Positions 45,555 through 53,937 of a stretch of 64,000 nt of DNA are shown one piece after another (the first letter of the stretch is position 1; each line of letters begins with the position of its first letter). Below the pieces are notes generated by a model. The model was not told the origin of the DNA, ran no database searches, and saw only the letters and a list, made by a program, of their open reading frames with translations. The position numbers were made by a program, and so were the translations under genes. The stretch comes from Thalassospira povalilytica (GTDB lineage: Bacteria > Pseudomonadota > Alphaproteobacteria > Rhodospirillales > Thalassospiraceae): positions 1-64,000 of the forward strand of contig NZ_PGTS01000001.1 in the NCBI RefSeq assembly GCF_002844235.1, given 5' to 3'.

Positions 45555-45599
45555 GGTCAGGACCCTGGGTACTCCTAAATCGAAGGTTCGAGGTTCGCA

Positions 45600-46769
45600 A
45601 TGGCGATATTTGGTGGTTCGAAAACAGGAATCAAAAAGGCGCTGGACGTGGTTCTGGCTGCGGCAGAAGGTGATTACGAAGCCCGTATCACCAATGTCGA
45701 CAGTCATCCCGACATGCGCGACCTGTTTATTGCGATCAACCGTCTGATCGATCGAAATGACGCGTTCTTGCGCGAAAGTGCGGCATCGATGGGGGCGGTT
45801 TCCGAAAACCGTTATTATCGCCGTATCGTCGAAACCGGGCTGGTCGGGGAATATCTGTCTTCGGCCAAGCGCATCAATGCGGCAACGGCTGCGATCGAAC
45901 AGAAACTGTCGGGCTTTGCCGAAATTCTTGATGAATTCAAAAGCGGATCGTTCGAAGCGGTTGATGATATTGCCCATGCGGCATCGGCACTGGCCGAAGC
46001 ATCGGGCGAAGCCAACACCATCGCCCATGAAACCAGTTCCCGCTCGACCAATGTGGCTGCTGCTGCGCGGCAGACCGCAAGCAACGTGACCGAAGTTTCC
46101 GCGGCCTCCGAAGAACTCAGTCAGTCGATCCGCGAAGTTTCCGAACAGGCGCGTGAATCCGTTCAGATTGCCAATCGCGCCAACGGCCTTGCCCAGGAAA
46201 CCGACGGTCGCATTGGCGAACTTGAAGCCGCAGCCGGGGAAATTGTCGAAGTTGTCAGCTTCATCCGTGATATCGCCGCCCAGACCAACCTTCTGGCACT
46301 CAACGCGACCATCGAGGCTGCGCGTGCTGGCGAAGCAGGCAAAGGCTTTGCCGTGGTTGCCAACGAGGTCAAGGGCCTTGCCAACCAGACCAGCAAGGCA
46401 ACCGAAAGCATCGAGGAAAAGGTTCAGGACATCCAGAATGCAATCGGTCAGTCGGTTGCAGCAATCCGCGAGATTGCCGGTGTGATTGATGATCTTGCCG
46501 CGCGGTCCGATACGATTTCGGGCAATGTTGAAACGCAGGCCAATCTGTCATCGAACATCACGCGCAATGTCGAACAGGCATCAAGCGGCGCACAGGAAGT
46601 GACCGATAACATCACGGTTGTTTCCGACATGGCCGGACGTACCGGCGAGGCCGCAGATACCACACGTGAAATGGCAGACCGTCTGGCAGAGCAGTCGGAA
46701 AATCTGCGCAAGCATCTGGGCGGGTTCCTCGATACCATCGAAAAGCTGCTTTATACCGCCAAGAAATAG
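45600..46769 (+). CDS. Soluble methyl-accepting chemotaxis protein
   Basis: A 389-residue chemoreceptor with no transmembrane segment. The N-terminal 100 residues hold a short helical part ([20 protein letters not shown]) and the rest is the signalling coiled coil. The kinase-contact hairpin [20 protein letters not shown] is intact. Alanine/glutamate-rich heptads with possible methylation sites flank it. GAGG precedes the ATG, 45 bp after the PAS gene. It likely couples the PAS signal to CheA/CheW encoded elsewhere. A terminator follows at 46794. Confidence 0.9.
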   Translation: MAIFGGSKTGIKKALDVVLAAAEGDYEARITNVDSHPDMRDLFIAINRLIDRNDAFLRESAASMGAVSENRYYRRIVETGLVGEYLSSAKRINAATAAIEQKLSGFAEILDEFKSGSFEAVDDIAHAASALAEASGEANTIAHETSSRSTNVAAAARQTASNVTEVSAASEELSQSIREVSEQARESVQIANRANGLAQETDGRIGELEAAAGEIVEVVSFIRDIAAQTNLLALNATIEAARAGEAGKGFAVVANEVKGLANQTSKATESIEEKVQDIQNAIGQSVAAIREIAGVIDDLAARSDTISGNVETQANLSSNITRNVEQASSGAQEVTDNITVVSDMAGRTGEAADTTREMADRLAEQSENLRKHLGGFLDTIEKLLYTAKK

Positions 46770-46793
46770 CCGCTTTCACCGTGCAACACATAG

Positions 46794-46822
46794 ACAGGGT
46801 GTCAGTGTGACACCCTGTTGTT
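46794..46822 (+). terminator. Terminator after the chemoreceptor gene
   Basis: A perfect 11-bp stem, ACAGGGTGTCA with TGACACCCTGT around GTG, followed by TGTT. It is 25 bases after the chemoreceptor stop and just ahead of the next gene's ribosome site. Confidence 0.65.
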
Positions 46823-46846
46823 ATCTTGAAACAAGGAAACGGGGCG

Positions 46847-47884
46847 ATGCGCGTCTTTTTCAATTCCCGCCACGATGCCCATGATGGTGCGGGCGAAATG
46901 CATCATGGACGCATGGTGCCCTGTTTTGAAAATGCCCGCCGCATTCCGATCATTCGTGATGCGGTGGCCCATGCGGTCAAGGCGCAACTGGTTGATCCGG
47001 CCGATCACGGGATGGACCCGATCCGCGCCATTCACGATCCCGACTATCTTGATTTCATCGAAAATGCCTGGTCGGAATGGACCAGGGCCGGCAAGACCGG
47101 CGATGCCTTTCCCTATGTCTGGCCGACAGCCGGTTTTTCGGGCGGCAATCCAAAGCATATCAGTGCGCGTCTGGGACAGTTCGCCATTTCAAGCGATACC
47201 CCGATTACGCAAGGCACCTGGAAAGCGGCCTATTGGGGGGCGCAGACCGTAACATCGGCCGCCGATGCCACCTGGAATGATGGCGAGGCATCCTTTGCCC
47301 TGACCCGTCCGCCGGGGCATCATGCCCATGGCAACCGTTACGGCGGATATTGCTTCCTGAACAATTCGGCGATTGCTGCCCAGCAGATGATCACCAAGGG
47401 CGCGAAAAAGGTCGCGATCCTGGATATCGATTACCATCATGGCAACGGCACGCAGGATATTTTCTATGAGCGTGGTGATGTTCTGACCATCTCGATCCAT
47501 GCGGACCCGACCCATCAGTTCCCGTTCTTTATGGGCTATGCCAACGAAACCGGACGCAATGACGGGGCAGGTGCCAACCTGAATATCCCGCTTGCCGGGG
47601 GAAGCGATTTCGGGGCGTGGGGACAGGGCTTTGCCAAGGCGATGCAAAAGCTTGTCACCTGGCAACCCGATGCGCTGGTGATCGCGCTTGGCGTTGACGC
47701 GCATGAGGCCGAACCGATCTGTGATTTCAAACTTCAGACCGATGATTTCAACCGGATCGGCCAGATGATCGGGCGGTTGGGCCTTAAGACCGTGTTTGTC
47801 ATGGAAGGCGGCTATGCCCATGATGTGATCGGGCTGAATGTCGCCGCAGTACTTTCGGGATATCTGGATCAGGCGAAGCGCTGA
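46847..47884 (+). CDS. Histone deacetylase-family / acetylpolyamine amidohydrolase
   Basis: A 345-residue zinc hydrolase of the arginase-deacetylase fold. Conserved pieces are RPPGHHAHGNRYGGYCFLNN with the catalytic His pair, ILDIDYHHGNGTQDIFY with the zinc ligands, SIHADPTHQFPFFMGY and MEGGYAHDVIG. Bacterial members of this type, with the FFMGYANE loop, mostly deacetylate acetylpolyamines. ATG 46847 follows AAGGAAACGGGG; the upstream TTG is less likely. It is not obviously part of the purine pathway, though it also releases usable nitrogen compounds. Confidence 0.85.
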   Translation: MRVFFNSRHDAHDGAGEMHHGRMVPCFENARRIPIIRDAVAHAVKAQLVDPADHGMDPIRAIHDPDYLDFIENAWSEWTRAGKTGDAFPYVWPTAGFSGGNPKHISARLGQFAISSDTPITQGTWKAAYWGAQTVTSAADATWNDGEASFALTRPPGHHAHGNRYGGYCFLNNSAIAAQQMITKGAKKVAILDIDYHHGNGTQDIFYERGDVLTISIHADPTHQFPFFMGYANETGRNDGAGANLNIPLAGGSDFGAWGQGFAKAMQKLVTWQPDALVIALGVDAHEAEPICDFKLQTDDFNRIGQMIGRLGLKTVFVMEGGYAHDVIGLNVAAVLSGYLDQAKR

Positions 47885-47908
47885 TTTTTGGGATGTCATT
47901 TGAATACC

Positions 47909-47946
47909 AAAACGCCCTGTGCAGTTCGCCAGGGCGTTTTGTTTTG
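47909..47946. terminator. Bidirectional intrinsic terminator
   Basis: AAAACGCCCTG (47909-47919) pairs with CAGGGCGTTTT (47930-47940), followed by GTTTTG. The A-rich left arm gives a T-run on the minus strand too, so it can serve both the deacetylase gene and the convergent LysR gene. Confidence 0.88.
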
Positions 47947-47951
47947 GTGAC

Positions 47952-48866
47952 CTAGCGTTCCCAGGGTGGGGTGCCGCCAAATTCGGATACCAGAAAATCG
48001 ACAAAGGCCCGTACACGGGTCGGAAGGTAGCGGTTTTCCGGATATAGCGTATAGACCGCATGTGACGGTGGTTGGTAGTCGGGCAATACGACCTTGAGTT
48101 TGCCATCACGGATATATTCGCCGACTTCCCAGTTCGATTTCAGTGAAATACCATGCCCGTCAAGACACCAGCGGGTCAGCACTTCGCCGTTATCTGAATC
48201 CATTGATCCCGATACGGCCAGTGTGACCGGTGCATCATCACTATTGGGGCCGGTCAGGGTCCATTGATATTGCCGCGATCCCGGAAAACGCAGCAGCAGA
48301 CAATTGTGGTTCATCAGGTCGGCGGGTATTTGCGGCGTGCCGTGCTTTGCCAGATAATCGGGGCTTGCGACCAGCATGCGCTTGTTGGCGGCAAGTTTGC
48401 GGACGATCAGGGAGCTTTCCTTAAGCTCGGCAATGCGGATGGCAAGATCGACCTTATCCTGCAACAGATCGAGAAGCCGGTCGGACAGGTGCAGCCGGAT
48501 CTGCACATCCGGGTTCATTTCAACGAATTTCGGAATGATCGGGGCGATATATTTATTGCCAAACGCCACCGGGCAGGTCAGCGTTACCGGACCGCGTGTG
48601 GTGTTTTTTTGATTGGCGATGGCGTTTTCGGCTTCCTGCATTTCGCTAAGGATACGCAGGCAATGGCGGTAATAAACATCGCCCTCGGTCGTCAGGTTGA
48701 CCCGGCGCGTGGTGCGATTGAGAAGCCGCACACCAAGACGTTCTTCAAGGCGCGCAATCCGGTTCGAGACGACGGCTGCGGAATGACGCAACTCGCGACC
48801 GGCAGCAGACAGGTTTCCCAGTTCGGCAACACGGACAAAAATCTGGATGTCCTCAAAATCGGACAT
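47952..48866 (-). CDS. LysR-family transcriptional regulator
   Basis: A 304-residue LysR regulator. The N-terminal winged helix (FVRVAELGNLSAAGRELRHS, then SNRIARLEERLGVRLLNRTT) and a two-lobed periplasmic-binding-like effector domain are complete. It belongs to the large group with EGDVYYRHCLRILSEMQEAE. LysR regulators often control the divergent gene, here urate hydroxylase puuD 304 bp away, so a purine-linked role is possible but unproven. Confidence 0.9.
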   Translation of the reverse strand: MSDFEDIQIFVRVAELGNLSAAGRELRHSAAVVSNRIARLEERLGVRLLNRTTRRVNLTTEGDVYYRHCLRILSEMQEAENAIANQKNTTRGPVTLTCPVAFGNKYIAPIIPKFVEMNPDVQIRLHLSDRLLDLLQDKVDLAIRIAELKESSLIVRKLAANKRMLVASPDYLAKHGTPQIPADLMNHNCLLLRFPGSRQYQWTLTGPNSDDAPVTLAVSGSMDSDNGEVLTRWCLDGHGISLKSNWEVGEYIRDGKLKVVLPDYQPPSHAVYTLYPENRYLPTRVRAFVDFLVSEFGGTPPWER

Positions 48867-49170
48867 GACGCGGGAGGCTCCTGATATGACGTTGTTTTGG
48901 CGTTTATTATCGTTTGATATTCTATTCTAGGGTCGAAACCCATGGCCGCACTGTGCCATTTTAAAGAATAGTTTGAAAGTCATTTCGATTACGCTCGATC
49001 CCTTAATAATAGAGGCGACCGCATGCCTATGTTAGGAGAATGTAAGAGATTATTTTGAATGATTCCGGATTGTATGGGGAAATTGCAGCCGGAATCATAA
49101 CTGTCAGAGGGGCGGCCCGGGCGCGGATCTTGATCATCCGCAGGCGGGCGAGACGGAGGTTTCAGACACC
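48867..49170. promoter_or_regulatory. Divergent lysR-puuD region with a long inverted repeat
   Basis: A 304-bp gap with the promoters of lysR and puuD. ATGATTCCGG (49059-49068) and CCGGAATCAT (49089-49098) form perfect 10-base arms with a 20-base loop, about 72 bp before the puuD start. The left part (48890-49060) is AT-rich. No gene larger than about a dozen codons is possible on the plus strand. Confidence 0.45.
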
Positions 49171-50367
49171 GTGGATATTCTGTTTCAGGACTGGATCAAT
49201 CTGATCCTGCGCTGGGCGCATCTGATTACGGGCATCGCCTGGATCGGGTCTTCGTTCTATTTCGTGTGGCTGGATCTGAGTTTGCGCAAACGTCCGGGCA
49301 TGGATGAAGGCGTCTATGGCGAAGCCTGGATGGTCCATGGTGGCGGGTTCTATCACGTCAATAAATGGATGGTCGCACCAAGTTCGATGCCGCCGGAACT
49401 GCACTGGTTCAAATATGAAGCCTATTTCACCTGGCTGACCGGTTTTGCGCTTTTGGTGACCATGTATTACTGGAGCGCTGAAAGCTATCTGATTGATCCG
49501 GGCGTTCTGGCGCTGACCAAGATGGATGCGATCCTGATCGGGCTTGGCAGCCTGTTTGCCGGCTGGGTGATCTATGACATCATCTGCAAAAGTTCGATCG
49601 GCAAGCGCACCGATACGCTGGCGATTGCGCTGTTTATCCTGATCATGGTGGCGAGCTATCTGTTCACCCATGTCTTTAGCGGGCGTGGCGCGTTTATTCA
49701 TGTCGGTGCGATGATCGGCACGATCATGGCAGCCAACGTGTTTCGCATCATCATCCCGAACCAGAAAAAGGTTGTCGCCAGCCTGATGGCCGGTGAAAAA
49801 CCTGATCCCAAGCTGGGGCTTCAGGCCAAGCAGCGTTCAACGCACAATAACTATCTGACGCTGCCGGTGTTACTGATGATGATCAGTAACCATTATTCGA
49901 TGCTGTTTTCCCATGATCAGTCGTGGCTGATCGTTGGTCTGATCCTGATCATCGGTGGTCTGGTGCGCCATTTCTTCAATACCCGCAATGCCGGTGGGAC
50001 GGGCAAGGCAATTGTCTGGCAACTGCCCGCTGCTGGTGTCGGCATGGCGATTTTGGCGATGTTTGCGTCCTATGACCCCAATGCGGTCAAACTGGCAGAC
50101 GAGGATATCATCACGGCCGATCATGCCCTGGCGATTGTGCAAACCCGTTGCAGCACCTGTCATTCCGCCAATCCGCGCGATGAAGGCTTTGACGAGGCCC
50201 CGGCAGGGGTAATGTTTGATGATCTGGCCCAGATCGAAGCCAATGCCCAGCGTGTTCTGGCACAAGCTGTGATCGGGCGGGCCATGCCGCTTGGCAATAT
50301 CACCGAAATGACCGACGAGGAACGCGCCCAGCTCGGCCAGTGGATCCGTGCGGGCATGCCGGAATAG
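49171..50367 (+). CDS. puuD: Urate hydroxylase, membrane type with cytochrome c domain
   Basis: A 398-residue protein of the PuuD family, which oxidises urate to 5-hydroxyisourate. It has about eight transmembrane helices over the first 300 residues (family motif LRWAHLITGIAWIGSSFYFV) with conserved histidines in MVHGGGFYHVNKW. A C-terminal cytochrome c domain has the heme motif CSTCH at 327-331 and a likely axial Met372 in RAMPLGN. It passes electrons to the respiratory chain instead of making peroxide. Start is GTG with GGAGG upstream. It links XdhABC to UraH. Confidence 0.93.
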   Translation: MDILFQDWINLILRWAHLITGIAWIGSSFYFVWLDLSLRKRPGMDEGVYGEAWMVHGGGFYHVNKWMVAPSSMPPELHWFKYEAYFTWLTGFALLVTMYYWSAESYLIDPGVLALTKMDAILIGLGSLFAGWVIYDIICKSSIGKRTDTLAIALFILIMVASYLFTHVFSGRGAFIHVGAMIGTIMAANVFRIIIPNQKKVVASLMAGEKPDPKLGLQAKQRSTHNNYLTLPVLLMMISNHYSMLFSHDQSWLIVGLILIIGGLVRHFFNTRNAGGTGKAIVWQLPAAGVGMAILAMFASYDPNAVKLADEDIITADHALAIVQTRCSTCHSANPRDEGFDEAPAGVMFDDLAQIEANAQRVLAQAVIGRAMPLGNITEMTDEERAQLGQWIRAGMPE

Positions 50368-50397
50368 GCCGGGGTCCCACCCGTTTGTTGATCAGCA

Positions 50398-50430
50398 GAA
50401 AGGCGATCGCGTTTGGTGGTCGCCTTTTTT
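50398..50430 (+). terminator. Intrinsic terminator of puuD
   Basis: AAAGGCGA (ending at 50406) pairs with TCGCCTTT (50420-50427), followed by TTTGTGTTTTT. It is 30 bases after the puuD stop. Confidence 0.85.
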
Positions 50431-50772
50431 GTGTTTTTGGGCAGGCGGATCGAGGGGCTAGCCCCCTGAAATGACGCCCCACCGGGGACCGGCGGGGCGG
50501 GAAGCTGCCCGCAAGGTGGTAGATTGTGGTGCAATAACCGCAATGAAGGCGAGGTCAGATCGTGGTCTGACCCGAAACTTCCACCCTTCAAATAAGCGGC
50601 GAAGAATGTGGCGTCAATGTGATTAAAAAGTAATCATTTTTTAATCTGTGATTGAAAAATAACCATCAAAAATGCGGATGGCGCAAATATTATCCTTAAA
50701 TCGGGTGTAAAATAGTCGCATATTGCGTGGGAATCCCTCGATTCTTGATTTTATTCTACTGCCAAAAGAATC
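50431..50772. promoter_or_regulatory. Upstream control region of the urea transporter operon
   Basis: This 342-bp stretch has no gene. The first 130 bp are GC-rich; from 50600 the DNA is very AT-rich. It contains TGATTA-N5-TAATCA (50620-50636) and a nearby AATC-TGT-GATT, 140-150 bp ahead of the sigma-54 promoter. This is the distance range at which NtrC-type activators bind and DNA bends, though no perfect NtrC consensus is seen. Confidence 0.4.
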
Positions 50773-50788
50773 TGGCACGGTTTTAGCA
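50773..50788 (+). promoter_or_regulatory. Sigma-54 promoter of the urt operon
   Basis: TGGCAC (50773-50778), five bases, then TAGCA (50784-50788), differs from the -24/-12 consensus TGGCAC-N5-TTGCA at one base and keeps the essential GG and GC. It lies 41 bp before urtA. Sigma-54 with NtrC is the usual nitrogen-limitation control, which suits urea uptake. Confidence 0.78.
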
Positions 50789-50829
50789 AGTATCACTGCG
50801 GTGCAATAAACTCGCAGTGGAGGCTATAA

Positions 50830-52104
50830 ATGAATAAGAAGCTTCAGGCGCTTGTCGGCGCTGGGGCCATGGCATGGTCGGCAATGGCCATGTCAGCCGC
50901 ACAGGCAGCAGATACCATCAAGGTCGGTGTGCTGCACTCTCTTTCGGGTACGATGGCGATTTCTGAAACCACGCTTAAGGACACCGTCCTGATGCTGGTG
51001 GACGATCTGAACAAGAATGGCGGTTTGCTTGGCAAACAGGTCGAAGCTGTGGTCGTTGACCCGGCATCGGACTGGCCGCTTTTCGCCGAAAAAGCACGTG
51101 AACTGATCGAAAAAGATCAGGTTTCGGTTGTTTTCGGTTGCTGGACCTCGGTTTCGCGCAAATCGGTTCTGCCGGTATTTGAAGAACTTAACAGCATGCT
51201 GTTCTATCCGGTTCAGTATGAAGGCGAGGAAAGCTCGCGCAATGTGTTCTATACCGGTGCCGCGCCGAACCAGCAGGCCATTCCGGCTGTTGATTACCTG
51301 ATGAGCGAAGATGGCGGTTCTGCAGAACGTATCGTTCTTCTGGGGACGGACTATGTCTATCCGCGTACCACCAACAAAATCCTGCGTTCCTACCTGAACG
51401 GCAAGGGGATCTCCGATGAAGACATCATGGAGAACTATACCCCGTTCGGTCATTCCGACTGGCAGTCGATTGTTGCGGATGTGAAGGCATTTGCATCGGC
51501 CGGCAAGAAAACCGCCGTGGTTTCGACCATCAATGGTGACGCGAACGTTCCGTTCTACAAGGAACTGGCAAACCAGGGCATCAAGGCCGAAGACATTCCG
51601 GTTGTTGCGTTCTCGGTCGGTGAAGAAGAGCTGGCCGGTATCGATACCGCGCCGCTGGTTGGTCATCTGGCTGCCTGGAACTATTTCCAGTCGGTTGAAT
51701 CTGATGCCAATACTGCCTTCATCGAAAAGTGGCATGCCTTCATCGGTGATGAAAGCCGTGTGACCAACGACCCGATGGAAGCAACCTATATCGGCTTTAA
51801 CATGTGGAAACAGGCTGTCGAACAGGCTGGCACCACCGATGTCGATGCGGTTCGCCAGGCAATGTATGGCCAGAAAGTTGCCAACCTGACCGGTGGCACG
51901 GCTGTCATGAACACCAACCACCACCTGTCCAAGCCGGTTCTGATCGGTGAAGTCCAGGATGATGGCCAGTTCGACATTGTTTGGGAAACCGAAGGCACCG
52001 TCGTTGGCGATGCATGGTCGGACTTCCTGCCCGAAAGCGCAAAGCTGACCGCCGACTGGACCTATCCGTGGGTCTGCGGCAACTGTGAAAAACCGATGTA
52101 CTAA
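50830..52104 (+). CDS. urtA: Urea ABC transporter, periplasmic binding protein
   Basis: A 424-residue binding protein that delivers urea to UrtBCDE. Residues 1-26 are a Sec signal peptide ending AAQA. Conserved UrtA pieces are VGVLHSLSGTMAISETTLKD, VVDPASDWPLFAEKARELI, FGCWTSVSRKSVLPVFEE and FYPVQYEGEESS; WKQAVEQAG and the end NCEKPMY also fit. GGAGG precedes the ATG. It lies behind a sigma-54 promoter and ahead of an attenuating hairpin, which would keep the binding protein in excess over the membrane parts. Confidence 0.96.
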   Translation: MNKKLQALVGAGAMAWSAMAMSAAQAADTIKVGVLHSLSGTMAISETTLKDTVLMLVDDLNKNGGLLGKQVEAVVVDPASDWPLFAEKARELIEKDQVSVVFGCWTSVSRKSVLPVFEELNSMLFYPVQYEGEESSRNVFYTGAAPNQQAIPAVDYLMSEDGGSAERIVLLGTDYVYPRTTNKILRSYLNGKGISDEDIMENYTPFGHSDWQSIVADVKAFASAGKKTAVVSTINGDANVPFYKELANQGIKAEDIPVVAFSVGEEELAGIDTAPLVGHLAAWNYFQSVESDANTAFIEKWHAFIGDESRVTNDPMEATYIGFNMWKQAVEQAGTTDVDAVRQAMYGQKVANLTGGTAVMNTNHHLSKPVLIGEVQDDGQFDIVWETEGTVVGDAWSDFLPESAKLTADWTYPWVCGNCEKPMY

Positions 52105-52117
52105 TTGGTTTTGGGAT

Positions 52118-52150
52118 GGGCCGGTCGTGAACGCGCGACCGGCCCGTTCT
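52118..52150 (+). terminator. Hairpin between urtA and urtB
   Basis: A perfect 10-bp GC-rich stem, GGGCCGGTCG (52118-52127) with CGACCGGCCC (52136-52145), then GTTCTGT. The T-run is poor, so partial termination or 3' protection of urtA mRNA is more likely than a full stop. Confidence 0.55.
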
Positions 52151-52230
52151 GTATCGGGGCGGGATCAGATCCCGGATCCTGATGATTTCTTTTCTTGATT
52201 TTCCAGTTTGAATTCAAAGGTTTGGTGATC

Positions 52231-53934
52231 ATGCGCAATGACATTTTATCAGTGCTGCGCCGTTCTCCGTTTTCAATGTGCAAGATGCATGAAATTGCCA
52301 CCCGTGTGATGGGGGCGCTGGGATTTGTTGTGGTGTTGGCGGCTTTTGTTCCCGATACCGCACAGGCCTTTAGCGACGAAGAACTTCGTAATATTGCCGA
52401 ACAGCTTGACGATAAAAGTGCGACCAAAAAGGTTGCGGTGATCGAAGAAATGGCGGCCGATGGTGATCCGCGTGTTGCCCCGATCTTAAAAGCGATGCTT
52501 GACGGTGATCTTTATGTGCGTGACAGCGACGAGCATGTCGTGATCGCCACCAAAAAGGGCAAGGTTTACACCCATATCGACATTGTCAGCGGCGAAGTTG
52601 CCGGTGAAAGCAGTTCCAAGGAGCTGTCGAAGATAAAGATCAACAACCGTTTGCGCGGGGCGCTGCGCGATGCGTTGGCGACACTGAACCTGTTCAGTCC
52701 GGACTTGGCCGTGCGCAGTGCGGCGGTCGAACAGATCATGGATGCCCGTGATCCGGCGATGTTGCCATTGCTGTTGCGGGCAATTGATCGCGAAGAGGAT
52801 GAAACCCTTTTGGCCCGCATGCAACTGGCCGAAGCAACCATGGCGCTGGCGGCTGGTGAAACCACAGATGAACGTCTGGCCGCGATTGCCGTTCTGGCCA
52901 GTGAGACCACCCCGCAAATTCGTGCGGTGCTGTCGCAATTTGTTTCCAGTGCCGAGGCCGAAGGATATCAGCCCGAAGTTGTCGCCGCCGCCAAAGACGC
53001 GCTTGCCTCGGTCGAACGGCGCCTGTCGACATGGCAGACGGTTGGTGATGTTTATCGCGGTATCAGTCTTGGCTCGGTCCTGTTGCTGGCGGCAGTCGGT
53101 CTTGCCATCACATTCGGTGTGATGGGGGTGATCAATATGGCGCATGGCGAGATGATCATGATTGGTGCCTATACCACCTTTGTGGTGCAGCAGGCGCTGG
53201 CGCCGTTTTTGTCATCGGGATCGGCTTGGTCACTTGCCATTTCTGTTCCGGCGGCATTTCTTGTGGCCGGGGCGGTCGGGGTTGTCATTGAACGGTGCGT
53301 GATCCGGTTCCTTTATGGCCGTCCGCTTGAAACCCTGCTGGCGACATGGGGGGTAAGCCTTGTGCTTCAGCAGGCCATCCGGTCGATTTTCGGTGCAACC
53401 AACCAGCAGGTTACTGCTCCCGATTTCATGAGTGGCGCGATTGAATTTTCGACCGGTCTTGTCCTGACCTATAACCGTCTTTGGATCATCCTGTTCAGCG
53501 TGATTGTGGTGGCCGGGATTGCCGCGGTTCTGCGTTACACGGCCTTTGGGCTTCAGATGCGCGCGGTAACGCAAAACCGCCGCATGGCCGGATCGGTTGG
53601 CATTCGCACCGGTTACGTCGATGCCCTGACATTCGGACTTGGTTCGGGGATTGCCGGGATTGCCGGCGTGGCACTGAGCCAGATTTCAAACGTCAGCCCG
53701 AACCTTGGTCAGACCTATATCATCGACAGTTTCATGGTGGTGGTGTTTGGCGGGGTTGGAAACCTGTGGGGGACGGTTCTGGGCGCCTTCAGCCTTGGCA
53801 TCGTCAACAAGTTCCTTGAGCCGATGGCAGGGGCGGTTCTGGCCAAGATCTTTGTCCTGATCGCGCTGATCCTGTTTATCCAGAAACGACCCAAGGGCCT
53901 GTTTGCCCTTAAAGGTCGCGCGGTGGAGGCCTGA
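52231..53934 (+). CDS. urtB: Urea ABC transporter permease UrtB
   Basis: A 567-residue membrane protein. ATG 52231 is chosen for a preceding AAGG and because it gives a signal peptide ending TAQA; several in-frame ATGs up to 52312 are possible. The first 270 residues form a periplasmic helical-repeat domain (FSDEELRNIAEQLDDKSATK onward), typical of UrtB. The permease part starts near VGDVYRGISLGSVLLLAAVG and has the LivH-type GVMGVINMAHGEMIMIGAYT. It pairs with UrtC. Confidence 0.94.
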   Translation: MRNDILSVLRRSPFSMCKMHEIATRVMGALGFVVVLAAFVPDTAQAFSDEELRNIAEQLDDKSATKKVAVIEEMAADGDPRVAPILKAMLDGDLYVRDSDEHVVIATKKGKVYTHIDIVSGEVAGESSSKELSKIKINNRLRGALRDALATLNLFSPDLAVRSAAVEQIMDARDPAMLPLLLRAIDREEDETLLARMQLAEATMALAAGETTDERLAAIAVLASETTPQIRAVLSQFVSSAEAEGYQPEVVAAAKDALASVERRLSTWQTVGDVYRGISLGSVLLLAAVGLAITFGVMGVINMAHGEMIMIGAYTTFVVQQALAPFLSSGSAWSLAISVPAAFLVAGAVGVVIERCVIRFLYGRPLETLLATWGVSLVLQQAIRSIFGATNQQVTAPDFMSGAIEFSTGLVLTYNRLWIILFSVIVVAGIAAVLRYTAFGLQMRAVTQNRRMAGSVGIRTGYVDALTFGLGSGIAGIAGVALSQISNVSPNLGQTYIIDSFMVVVFGGVGNLWGTVLGAFSLGIVNKFLEPMAGAVLAKIFVLIALILFIQKRPKGLFALKGRAVEA

Positions 53935-53937
53935 TCC

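Noticed and set aside
45560-45575. AGGGTC/GACCCT inverted repeat between PAS and chemoreceptor genes
   Set aside because: A two-base loop cannot form a hairpin with full arms, and nothing else supports a site.
50893-51924. 343-codon open frame antisense to urtA
   Set aside because: Antisense shadow; urtA is unambiguous.
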